64,000 nucleotides of DNA from Myripristis murdjan (Eukaryota; Chordata; Actinopteri; Holocentriformes; Holocentridae), in assembly GCF_902150065.1 (NCBI RefSeq), contig NC_043986.1, forward strand, positions 12,113,890-12,177,889, read 5' to 3'. Below the pieces are notes generated by a model. That model saw nothing but the letters and a program-made list of their open reading frames with translations, made no database searches and had not been told where the DNA came from. Positions within the stretch are counted from its first letter, which is position 1, and each line of letters starts with the position of its first letter. The position numbers were made by a program, and so were the translations under genes. This document shows, piece by piece, positions 49,001 to 60,229 of the stretch.

Positions 49001-51226
49001 ACCTTGAACTCCTTGCCCATACTTCAGGCCCATCCTTCAAGTCACTGAGAGGGTTTGGTGGAAGAAAACTGAATAAATAGTTACTTTTGGCACTCCTCTT
49101 ACCTAATATTTGCAAAGATTACTTATGATATAACTAATTTCACTCCACTTTCAAGATGACGTTTACGAGCATGTTTTATATAAACTGTGATCATAAAGGT
49201 TGAAGCACACTTCAGGTTCCCAGTCTTATGCTGACCTGTAGCGGGTCCTGCCTTTTGTCGACTCTTCATGACAGACACGCGCTGGGGCTGCAAACAACAG
49301 GACATCCAGACGTTTAATGGAAACAGACCCAAGATCAGTGAATTCAAATTACTACACAAAGAAACAATGGCATTACAAGCCAAATCTTTTGGTGTCAGCC
49401 AGTCATCATGTGGCAAAACTGTTAAGTAGGGCTGAATAATAAAACAATAACAACAATTATTGCACTGTTTTTTTTTCCCTCAACATAAATATAAAGAATA
49501 TTCAATAAAATATGGATCATGTGGCAAGAAGAGAGGAAGATCTGGTTTGCACGCTGGTCATGAGTGAGGAGATATCGCCCAAAAGTATCACTAGATGAGT
49601 GAAGTGAGACATTTATCAAACAGCCTCACCAGGTAGTTATAAGGTTTGACGGTCTGAGGGTCCATGGCGCTCACTCCCTCATCCCGGAGGATACTGAGCA
49701 ATGCCGCATGGTCCGGCTGGAAGGCCTCCCCTTTGCCTGAAAGACACAAGAGGTTTTGTCGCTGCTCCCGGGCTCTGGAATCACCTCCCGTTCCAGATTA
49801 AATCCTGTTCCACCACTGACACTTTAAATCAAATTTAAAGACCGCGTGCTTTTGGTTCAGCCTGTGGTTGCCCAGTATTTTTTCTTAACATCCTCTTACT
49901 GAGTTTTAATCTGTTGATTACACTCAGTTTTTTTCTGGTTTTAACATTTCTTCTTAAATTCTTATTTTTAGTATTTTATTTTACTTTTTTTCTCTGCAGT
50001 GTGTTTTCTATTTTAGTCTTTACTTCTATTTATTACTCTCTTAATCTGGTGCATTTGTATTGTAAACCCTTCCAGGATTTCTCAAGCACTGAAAAAAGTA
50101 AACAAAGGAGTCTCATAACTAAAAGCAGAATAAGAGAATATCCAAAGAAGGAACATCACAATCACACCGATCTGTTGTATAAGTTCCTGTTGCACTGATG
50201 TGAAAACAAACAATCATGTGACTTACCAGCTGAACTTTTTGATAAATGAACGCAGGGGGTGGTAGCTTGCACAGACTGAGGAGCGTTGGGTGGCTCTTTG
50301 AGACTGAGCAGGTCCATGTTGTGCAAACAGGCCTCTGCACTGACGTGACCGGACAAAGTGGCTGAGCTGCTCAGTGCACCGGAAGGCCGAGGTTGTTGTG
50401 ACATGTGTGATGTGTTTTCTGCAGCCTTCACTGTCCTGCCGGGAACGTAAGACCCCACCAACTCGTCTCCTGAAGGCCGATTTCTTTGAAACTCCTCTGC
50501 TCCTTGGGTCGAGTCCCCGTTGCTGTGCGACACGACGGCTGGGCAGTTAGACAGCTTCCCATTTAAGTTTTTTGTTTTGGGATGTGCGGCAGATAAAATG
50601 TGTTTCGTTTGGACGACATGAGTGCCAGTCCTTGACAGAGACGTCTGATTTTGGGTTGCCATTCTTGTACTTTTGGGCTGCGACAGGTTGAAAGGCACAG
50701 GCTTGGTGCACGGCCTTTTCTGCTTGGCTTTGCCCTGTAAGCAAAACGACAAAGTGTAAAGGACATGCCAACGATATAACCATCTGATTAAAGTGAAACA
50801 AACTTCAGGAGGCACTTACAGCCAGGGGTTTCTCCTCCCACCTCTTATGGGAGTGGGTGAAGTCTGAGGGGGTCTGAAGATGAAAGGACTTTGCGAGCAC
50901 TGGGAGCCGACTCACACCTGCTCTCACAGGTGCCTTCTGCACAGTTTCCAAGCTTCCTGGGTGCTGGTTCTCAACATCCCGTTTGGAAAAGTGAGGCACA
51001 GGCACGTGTTTAGATGGCTTTAAGTCTACGGGCATTTTGTTGTGTTCATTCTTCCTTCTGTGTGGAGAGAAACAAAATACAAATGGTAGCCGGAAAGTTA
51101 GGATGTAAGGCTTGCAGGCCATAACTTGAAAAACAAGAGCTGTCCTCCTGCACAATCATCTCACCTGATGTGGTCACTGTGGATTTTCTTCTGACTTTGC
51201 TGACGAAGTACCGGAGAGCAGTCCAT
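45190..51226 (-). CDS. troap: troap, trophinin-associated protein (tastin)
   Basis: Proline-rich, largely disordered protein of mitotic spindles and centrosomes; in mammals also linked to trophinin-mediated adhesion. Coding exons: 51226-51165, 51057-50820, 50734-50227, 49736-49630, 49287-49236, 48747-48602, 48474-48420, 48322-48231, 48144-48049, 47189-47088, 46974-46650, 46480-46278, 45264-45190; 686 residues, all phases fit. Identification rests on two blocks. The first, FSPDPAALRSILQNEGVK, resembles human FVADPAALATILSGEGVK. The second is the C-terminal DEEVATYTS...NPLASILHFQEATTFIPVGS, matching human DDECAFYTS...NPVATLLEWQDALCFIPVGS. An acidic run of eight Glu or near-Glu lies at about 503-511. 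The DPAALxSIL block plus PQRV block is present twice on consecutive exon pairs. A SINE sits in the last intron. Confidence 0.88.
45620..45910. mobile_element. GGGCTGGGCGATAT-type MITE, copy 3
   Basis: Shares GGTTTTAAAGCCTGCATTA, CTGTTCTGTTATTTGCCTCT and the end TTTTATCCATATGGCCCAGC with the copies at 17291 and 18198, in the same orientation. The left terminus is not recognisable. It lies in the last troap intron. Confidence 0.7.
46008..46224 (-). mobile_element. tRNA-derived SINE, copy 1
   Basis: On the minus strand it begins GGGGCGCCCCGGTGGCTCAC, giving a Pol III A box (TGGCTCACTGG) and a B box (GGTTCGAATCC), then a pyrimidine-rich body and a poly(A) end. A 15-base target duplication, GATGTAGCATGTTTT (45993-46007) and GATGTAGCACGTTTT (46225-46239), flanks it with one mismatch. 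It lies in the last troap intron. Confidence 0.9.
47710..47950. mobile_element. degenerate DNA element with CAGGGTTCCCAC end
   Basis: Begins CAGGGTTCCCACTGTCAAAT and continues with repeated 'ttccatgactttccatg' wording, a composition I associate with fish non-autonomous hAT-type elements. The right end is not clear. An (AAAT)n run (47683-47710) abuts it. It lies in a troap intron. Confidence 0.4.
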
Positions 51227-51871
51227 GATGATGCCAGCAGGTCGGGGTGATGAAGTGGAGAACAATCTGGAGGAAAATAAAGCTGGAAATCAGAGAATCC
51301 AAGTCAGAAACCAACCCTGCAACATGACACTGTGGCAAACTAGGTCCAAAAAACTGGCACAGACTTCTGAATACATGCACAACACACCAGCAAACAGCTT
51401 TAACACTAACTCACAGTTTGTACCAACAAATGCTCTCACACTGCGACAACACAGCAACAAACAACCAAAGCTAGCAAGCTAACAAAGCTGCTCGCAAACA
51501 AACACGCAGCCAGATGCTAACAAAGCCGCCATGACATGTAAAACATTACAAATCAGAACAAATAACAGCTAATAATTCAGCTTGAGCATCGTAAAAAAAA
51601 AAAAAAAAAAAAACTCTCGAGTTGTCTGGGCGACAGTAACAACCGAGTTTGTTTTAATTAGAGCCATTTACGGCCCATTTTAAGTCACTTTTGTTGACGT
51701 TAGCAGACGTTAAACAGTAACGTCGAGCCGCAAAAAGTTCATTTTTCTCGTTTCATACTTTCAGAAAACAAAAGGGAGTAGCTTAGTTCCTTCCGGGCAT
51801 CCAAGAGAGTATTTTTCTGATGGAGTTATTTCCAAATGTTGGGCGATTTGTGCTGATTAAAGGGAACTCAC

Positions 51872-52004
51872 TCGGCTCCTTGACACCACAGAGGACTGTC
51901 AACTTCCTGGACTCGCGGCAGTTTGTAAAAAGCGGGTTTTTCCATTGGTCGAAATAAGAACGAATCACCGCGGGGCTTTGGCCGTGGCGTTGCTTTCGAC
52001 CAAT
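51872..52004 (-). promoter_or_regulatory. troap promoter and inferred non-coding first exon
   Basis: A minus-strand donor CCGA|GTGAGT ends an exon at 51872; the troap start-codon exon begins at 51266 after a good acceptor (TTTTCCTCCAG). Just upstream are two CCAAT boxes in opposite orientation, ATTGG at 51944-51948 and CCAAT at 52000-52004, 56 bases apart. Paired CCAAT boxes bound by NF-Y are typical of G2/M genes, which fits troap, but I found no clear CHR element. TATAAA at 52018-52023 points the other way. Confidence 0.45.
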
Positions 52005-52139
52005 GAGCTGCGGGTCTGTATAAACAGCTCCATGGTAACGACGCGAAAAGCGCTTTACCACGTGATTCCCTGGCTTTTGTCAACCCCCGTTATCCCTTGC
52101 GATTTTTTCCATAGTATGACGAAGGCATGAGCTAACTGA

Positions 52140-52700
52140 CTTACATTCATTCTCTACAGCCTTTCCTTAATGTTACCCACAACCAACTTATGCATAACCT
52201 TAACCATAACCCTATCCTTAATCTATATTTTCCCCTAACCTCAATCATTAAGCCATAATGATTACTCAAAATGACAAAAAAGACTTCGCCATCCTAGGAA
52301 AAAAACATACACATCTCCTACTACTCTCAGTGCTCTGACACAAATGGAGATTCAGGGGAACTGTGGCAGGGTTTTTCACCAACGACACTGTGACACATCT
52401 GTAAAACTGAAATACTTTTCACTAGTACCTATAACGTATGATGAATCTGTGGTAGGCTGACTGAATATTGAGTTTCTAATTGACTATACTGTTTCTTTTA
52501 TTTCCCATGAATTATGATTAATCCTCTGGTCAGCTTTTTTTTAACCCATTGTGGATGCAGACCATGTTGTTATTATAGGTCCTTTGCATATGCACATGCA
52601 GCTTGTAAAGAGATAATATTTGCTGTTTAACAGAGAGGAAAGAAAGACGCTCTTCTCATTATTCCTCCATTTGCTTCACCCTCCCCCTCTGTGTTGTGAC
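52140..52700. other. spacer between troap and def6, no genes seen
   Basis: Part of the roughly 0.9 kb between the divergent troap and def6 5' ends. AT-rich, with GTTAAATTT-like and CTAACC-like wording and no recognisable gene, repeat or RNA. Confidence 0.45.
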
Positions 52701-52725
52701 ACACCAGGACAGTGCCATGCCTCAC

Positions 52726-52740
52726 CCAGCAGGTGGCGCT
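52726..52740 (+). promoter_or_regulatory. CTCF consensus motif
   Basis: CCAGCAGGTGGCGCT fits the CTCF core CCASYAGRKGGCRSY at every position, plus orientation, 224 bases upstream of the def6 ATG. Confidence 0.6.
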
Positions 52741-52870
52741 GACAGCAGGCTGGTAAAGCTGCGGGTCCCCTCCTGTGACAGCAGCACACAGTGTGGGTGT
52801 GTGCCTGTCACACAAGGGCCCTGTACCAGCAGCAGAGGGAAGAGCGAAGCGAGAGAGCAGGCCAGCAGCA

Positions 52871-52929
52871 AGAGAAAGAGAGAGAGAGAGGAAGAGAGAG
52901 AGAGGGAGAGAGAGAGAGAGAGAGAGAGG
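52871..52929. repeat. (GA)n microsatellite in def6 5' leader
   Basis: Nearly pure GA tract ending 21 bases before the def6 ATG. If the transcript starts upstream of it, the 5' UTR is purine-rich. GA tracts at promoters are also GAGA-type regulatory sequence; which applies here cannot be told. Confidence 0.9.
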
Positions 52930-52949
52930 AGTGTAATGCTGCTGCAGAC

Positions 52950-55900
52950 ATGGAGCTGCGCGCAGAGCTTCTCAAATCCATCTGGTATGGTTTCACAGCC
53001 TTGGATCTGGAGAAGAGCGGTAAGGTGTCCAAGTCTCAGCTCAAGGTGAGTGGAGGATCTCTTCTGACTCCCTGTTGCTATTCATTTAGCACTTTTTCTT
53101 AATGTTGCTGCCTCATTTCCGACCTCATTTCTGAGCCCACCTTGTGAGCACACTAACCTCACTCCCGTGTTTAAAAGCACCCGGAACCAGAGAAGAGATA
53201 TTGCATATAAATTAAGGAAATAACACAAGTCTTAACTTCTGATGTAAATCTGTATTTCCTTTTTAAAACAAACCGTTAACACTATGCTCTCTAATAATAA
53301 GGAACATGCTGGTGGTTTATTTCCTATGTTGAATAAAATGCTGTCACGACTGAGAGTGGACACAATATGCACCTCTGTATGGCAAGAGTACGAGCGGGCG
53401 AGTAACAGTTTGTTCTCAGTCTGGGTATGAATGGAAGCCCTCATCTCCCAGTTGTGCCTGGACTGGGCTACGATGTACCAACTTGTAGTGCAATCGGTGC
53501 TCTGGCACGGGACCTGACCGGGGAACAGCCTGTTGAATAGAGTATGTTCACAGCACAAGGCCATGTAAATCAAAAGAACATTGTTACAGTGAGAGCCTGC
53601 ACAGAGTAGAAACATGTTGTTGATTGTTGTCTCTCCATAGCCCTCGCCTCTGGCTTTCAATGAAGCCACTGTATTTTCGTTGATCTCATCATTATGTCAC
53701 TTGAAATTGGTGTGGATCAGATTCCATTCCTGCCACCTCCATGTTCCTGCGATGTGCCACTGGCTCACCACCGAACCGCATGACCGGGCTTATCCCCTTC
53801 ATGCATGCAGGCTGTGTACAGTCTTAGCTGGCCAAGACACCATGTTCTCAAAAGAGAGCTGTTTTCCTGCAATACTCGTGTAGCTGTCAGATGTTTCAGA
53901 GTGCAGGAGACAAGCGACAGGATGTGGTTATGGCTCAACACACGAAAAGACTGCTTGTCTCCTAAAACGCATCAGAAAACTCACCCCGGTGCAGGTTCTC
54001 AGTTTCAGATACTGATCTCAAGAAAACGCTTAGGGCCTGTTTTTACTGAACAAGGCCATCTTTGACAGACAAGTAGGTGTTACTATTGCAGACTGATTAT
54101 GTAGTTTTATCACATATTCTATTGACATTTTAAACCTTTAACCCACAAACAATCCTCTTTTTTTGTACAGCTGAAGTATTACATCAGAAAATGATGACAG
54201 TTTGTCTGTGGAAAATATATCTTGCTGACTCGAGCCACAGGAGCCAGGCTACACGTTGCACACACAAACTGCACTCACCATCAATGATAGAAAAGGATGA
54301 TATGATTACAATACAACTTAAATGTTTCAGTTCCCTAAAAGCAGACTGAAAGTATTTCTCAATTTGAATATCTGCTGAGGGAGGAGTGCTGCATGGGTTT
54401 AGCCTTTAACCCTGACTAACCACTACATATCTAGTTTTTAGCTTTATTAATTAATGAATCTGTCTTTTAAAGTCCTTGTGCTGTGCCTTTTGATTGTATC
54501 TTACAGGTACTGTCCCATAACCTGTGCACAGTTTTATGTATCCCACATGACCCAGTTGCTTTAGAGGAACATTTCAGGGATGATGATGACGGGCCGGTCT
54601 CCAGCCAGGGCTACATGCCTTACCTCACCAAATACATCCTCGATAAGGTGATAAGCACAAACACATCTGTATTCTCTGTGTTTGTTCAAATTGTCATGCT
54701 ATACAGTTCAGTGTCTAACGAAGAGCTTTACCATTCCTCATGTTTCGAGGTCGAGGAGGGCAGTTTTAAGAAAGAGGATGTCGATGAGCTCTGTTGGACT
54801 CTTACGGCAAAGAAAAACTACCGGCCAGACAAGAGCAGCTGCACCATCCTGCCAGAGAAAGATGCTTTTCGGCTTTGGTGTCTTTTCAACTTCCTGTCTG
54901 AAGACAAGTACCCTTTGGTTATGGTCCCCGATGAGGTGGGTCCATCTACACTGCATTATTATAAAATCATCACAGGTCTAAACACATGCCATATTAATGG
55001 TAAAAAGCATTAAAAACTGTTTCTATGTATTTGGGATTTTAACTATTCTAAAAGCTATGATCAGTAATGAAAGATGGTTGGTACATGCAGCCACCAAATA
55101 GATATCCTTTAAGGGTGTTTCTTCCCCTTGTGCCTCTTTCATGCAGCAGCAATGTGGGCTTGTTTCTCACTTGCAGCATGAGCTCTGGTTTCCTGTGGTG
55201 TGTTTCTCATAACCACTGCCAATGATAAAAGCCCTAACTTTGACAGGCAAAGTACCATCGAAACTGTGGTAATAAATCAGAATCCAGTTTTATTTAGATG
55301 TAATGCCAACCTTTGTATAGGATTTTGCAACAAAATAAAAGATAATGAAGAATTCTCCACCAAGTGCTCTCTGATTCAGCTGCAACACACACCTTTTCCT
55401 TTACGTAAGCATCTTTATTCCTGTACTCTTGTTTCTCTTCTCTGTTCAGGTGGAGTATCTGCTAAAGAAGATATGCACGGCTATGAGTATTGAGCTCAAC
55501 TGTGTTGAATTAGAGGACTTCATCTCCCAGGAGTCAGTGCAGCTGAATGGCTTCACTGTGTGGGTTTTTCTGGAGATGATGAACTCAGGGAAGATAACCA
55601 GAGGAATTGATAAGGCCACAGTCAGCATGGCTATAGAGGAAGTATACAGGGAAATAGTTGGTGATGTTCTCAAAGAGGTAGGGATCGTTGCAAACATCTG
55701 CCACCAGAAAAAGTCTTTGCTTTTTTTTCTTCTTTGTGTCAATGACACTACGCGTTGGTTTTGGATGCTTGCAGGGCTATCTGTGGAAGAAAGGCCAGTT
55801 GAGGAGAAACTGGAAGGAACGCTGGTTTACCTTAAGACCGAGTAACCTGTCCTATTACACTGGGGAGGACCGCAAGGACTGCCAAGGCAACATAGTGCTG

Positions 55901-58900
55901 GATGGAAACTGCTGTGTGGAGGTAAACAGCTGGGAGACACCAGACTTTTATCGATCAAAAGAGATGCTATAGATCAGTAGAGTCATGTAGTTGGTCACCT
56001 TGCTTTTATTTGTTAAAGGTAAACACCATAAACATGAGCAAGAGTTACTTCATCCAATGAAAGACAAAATATGTGAATAAGGACGAAATACATCACTTGC
56101 TTTCTTTTGTTCATTTCAGTAAAATTATCATTTTTAAGTCACTAAATAGTAGGAAAGCCTGATGCCACATAACAAATGGAGCTAGAAGTTAAACATTTCT
56201 GACAAATCTCTTGAAAACACATTGAGTGGGACATTTTTAAAGTGACACCTGCTTTGCTTGCTCTTGACCTCAGCATGGAATCAGTAACCATCCCAGCACT
56301 GTGTCCCACACTGTGCCACAGTAAAACAAACAAACAAGCAAAAAAATCTGCTGAGGTAGTTTCTATCAAATGGCACACATTTAAACATTTTCAGCAAGAG
56401 TACCACAGTTTAAGCTATATGTTACTTCAAAGAAGAAGAAGGAATCATTTGTCTTAAATCATGCTTTATTATAGGAAGTAGACGATGAACAAATATTGTT
56501 TGGTCATTCAAAATGGATCAAAAACATCCTATTACCTGTGAGTCCACATATTTTTCTTTCTTGTTCACTGTATATTATGGCTTATCGATTTGAGGACAAA
56601 AAATGGGTTGATTGAGTCTATTTGTTTGTACAGGTGTTGCCAGACAGAGATGGGAAGAGGTGCATGTTCTGCCTTAAAACGCTGTCTAAGACTTATGAGA
56701 TGAGTGCCTCAGACACAAAGCAGAGGCAGGAATGGACTGCAGGTCAGCGGAGTCTCTCTGTCTGTAATCTTTGATTTGAACACAGACACTCTTTCTGATC
56801 ATGGTTGTTCACTGATGTTATATTCTGCCACAGGCAACAATTTTAGACTGAATCTTTACATCAACACATCATGAAACATCATAACTCCTCTCTCCACAGC
56901 CATTCAAACAGCGATCAGGCTGCATGTGGAAGGGAAAACTTCCCTCCACAAAGACTTGAAGCTGAAACGTCGTGAGCAGCGTGAGCAGCGTGAGAAGAGG
57001 CGGCAGGCCAAGGAGGAGGAGCTGCAGAGGCTTCGAGCCCTGCAGGAAGAACGGGAGCGAAAACTGGCGGAGCTGGAGCTCCTGAAGGAGGCGCAGAGGC
57101 AGGCTCAGGCCCTGCTGGAGCAGGACGAGCAGAGGAGGCGCCAGCAGCATGAGCAGCTCCAGCGGGCCCTGGAGGTCCAGCTCCGGGAGGCTGAGGAGGT
57201 GAGATTAGGACACAAAGCGGGGAAAGACAATATGATGTCTCGGGGGAAGAGGAGGGTGAAAATGATGGAGAGGAGGAAAACCATGTGAGGGAGTCAGGGG
57301 GTGAACACTGAAGGAGGGAAGGAGGTGAGGAGGCAAAAGAAGGTACAGGAATAAAGAGAAAAATACTTGAAAGATGGACTTTAGGCATAGGGATGGCTAC
57401 ATTCAAATCGAAGTAACGTGGGTAATTCCCAATCTGTGAAGTTTTATTTAAAAATATAATGAACATTATCTGATTATTATAGTCATATATCTCTTTTTTT
57501 GTCAACACAATATGGATTTTATAGTTACCTGATGCACAAGGCTTTATACTTACTGTCCCACTTTCCTGCTGAGAGAAATCCAAGAAAATCTAAGAAAGGT
57601 CAGTGAGGGAAAAAGTAATATGTGCATTCAGATGGTTAAAATCATCAGTTTAGCCTATTCCTGCCTGAAATGACCTCTGTACTGGACCAAATAAATAACA
57701 ATAAACTTAATTACAAATAATAAATAAAAAATAATAAACTTTAACTGTTCTTATCTGCAACCTTTAATTGAATGTCCAAAAATCAGTTTTAAATTTTGTT
57801 CAAATGTATCTTTATCCATCTTAATAATTTCATTTCACTCTCTGACACCTGCAAACAACCTGCAGTTCCATACATGTATTTACTGAGAGTAAAGGTTGAA
57901 ATAATACAGCTGAAGGCGTACTATATAGGCATATTAGAGGTTAAAAAAGGTCAGCAGGTGTGTCATGACCTCCTGTTGTGTGTCATAAGGCGCGAGTCAG
58001 CATGCAGGCAGAGATGGCTCTGAAGGAGGAGGAGGCCGAGAGGCAGAGGAAGAGGATCCATGAGCTGGAGGAGATGCAGAGGCGTTTGGAGGAGGCTCTG
58101 CAGCAGGAGATCAAAGCCAGGAGGGATGAAGAGGCCTTCCGCTACGCCCAAGCAGGGTAGGGTGCTACATGTAACCCCTGACACACACTTACAGACATGT
58201 GCACGCTTTCACAGTCAGATAAAGAGCCATGTGTTTGAACGACCAGCCGGCACACAGCGGCCCAGTGAGCGCATGTTGGGAGGAGCCGTTCTGCATCGAG
58301 AGACAGATATAGTGCAGCGACTGTGAAGCTGATGATCTGCAGCTGAAAGGAGGTCATGTTGTGTTCTGTTCCTGAGGAAGTTAGAGCTGCTAACTGAGGA
58401 AGTTGCCAGGAGCTGTAATCAGTCACATCTGTAGTCTTGGTACTTTCAGGTTTTTTATACATTTACAAGTGAAAGTTCCTGATGAAATAAGACGGCAAAT
58501 CCACTTTATTGTCACCCGCTCTCTGAAACATGTTGTTTTATTGATTATCCAGTCATCCTAATCGACTATAAAGAGAAAAAAACTGCACACAATGATGATG
58601 TGTGAAGTAGCTTTTTTTCTCTTTTTATTCTGTATCCAACACTTGCACTACATTTTTAGTCTGGTATGTGTTTACCAGTGTTAGGTAAGCTACTCAAAAA
58701 TATATAATTACGTAAAGTTACTCATTACTCTTTACAAATTGTAATCACATTACTTTACAAATTGCTCTCACAAAAAAAGTACAGGAAGTAGATTACAGCT
58801 TTACTTTTACATTACTCTCTAAAACACAGATAAGCTCTCATCAGAGTAATGGATACTCATCAGTTTTCTCTCTCATAGGCCATTACTATACGGATTATTG

Positions 58901-59967
58901 GCTGTTTAACATTAAATTGCTTGTTAACCTCAGTGGACAGGAGGAAAACCTCTCACCTTACCTCACCTTGTGTACTATTTTCTACATTTTATCCATTCTG
59001 TGAAAAACTAATAATATGTTCAGTAGGTGACAATGGATTTTCCTGGTTTCTGAATGAGTTTGAATGATCTCCCTAATAATTTGCCCACCGCTCTCTCCTC
59101 AGCAGTTTATTGATCCAACCTGTTGCACTGGACAATATGAGAGCATCCAGGCCAAAGTGATTTTGAACTCATATTTGATGTGATTTTACCTGTTAAATTT
59201 TCCATAACCCCACGGAAGTCCCCTGCTCAAATAACAGAAGTGACGCGATTTTTATTAGAAAAGTGATTGTGATCAGTGTGCCCTGGTGGCTCACCGGTAA
59301 AGCGCGCGCACCATATACCAGGGCTTAGTCCTGATCGCAGCAACCGGGGTTCGAATCTGACCTCAGGTCCTTTGCCACACGTCATCCCCCTGCCTTTCCT
59401 GTCTATCTCTACTGTGACTGTCAAATAAAGCAGAAATGCCAAAAAATAATCTTTAAAAAAAAGTGACTGTGATCTAATTATTGAAAATTCAGACATAATT
59501 AAAACATTACTGTGTTACTGGGAAAATCTAGCTCCATTCATGTGTTACTCCCAGCACTGCAACACTGGTGTTTAGGAGCTGAACATCCAGACAATCATAA
59601 ATAGCTGAAGTCCAGTTTTATGATTCTTCTACAAAATATTTTCATGTTTCTGTTGTGTCCAGGTTGCTGGCTGAGGAGGAGGAGAAGATGAAGGCCCTAA
59701 TGGCCCTCCAGGAGGAACAGGAGGAGTACATCCTGAAGACCCAAAGGGAGAAGCAGGAGCTGAAGCAGGAGATGGAGAACAAGTCCCGGGCCCTGGACGA
59801 GGCGCAGAGGCAGCTGGAGGAGGTCCGGGCCAACCGGCACAGAGTTGACCAGGATGTTGTGGTGAGAAACAAAACAAAATCCTGCTTTACTTGTTTCCCA
59901 ATGAATATATGCAGTTATATATGTATATATATATCTATATATCTATATATCTATATATCTATATCTA

Positions 59968-60006
<39 letters not shown>

Positions 60007-60198
60007 ATAGATCTATAGATATATATGTATATATATCTATATATCTATATAGATATAGATATATATATATCTCTATATATATCTATATCTATATATCTAT
60101 AGATCTATATAGATATATATATCTATATAGATAGATAGATAGATATAGATATATATAGAGATATATATATATCTATATATATATATATATAGATATAT

Positions 60199-60229
<31 letters not shown>

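Noticed and set aside
52696-53049. 117-codon plus-strand open frame overlapping def6 exon 1
   Set aside because: Runs through a GA microsatellite and is out of frame with def6; only its internal ATG is of interest, as an upstream start.
53340-53670. GC-richer patch in def6 intron 1 with a 145-codon antisense open frame
   Set aside because: Possibly an old repeat, but no ends, motif or family could be seen.
56915-57583. 222-codon minus-strand open frame
   Set aside because: Pro/Ala/Ser-rich antisense of the def6 coiled-coil exon; codon bias of the sense strand explains its length.
59275-59360. Possible tRNA gene (A and B boxes present)
   Set aside because: Part of a SINE with poly(A) end and target duplication; it does not fold into a full cloverleaf in the usual length.
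59655-60134. 159-codon open frame continuing through the ATCT tract
   Set aside because: It is the ninth def6 coding exon read past a good donor (GTGAGA) into simple repeat.
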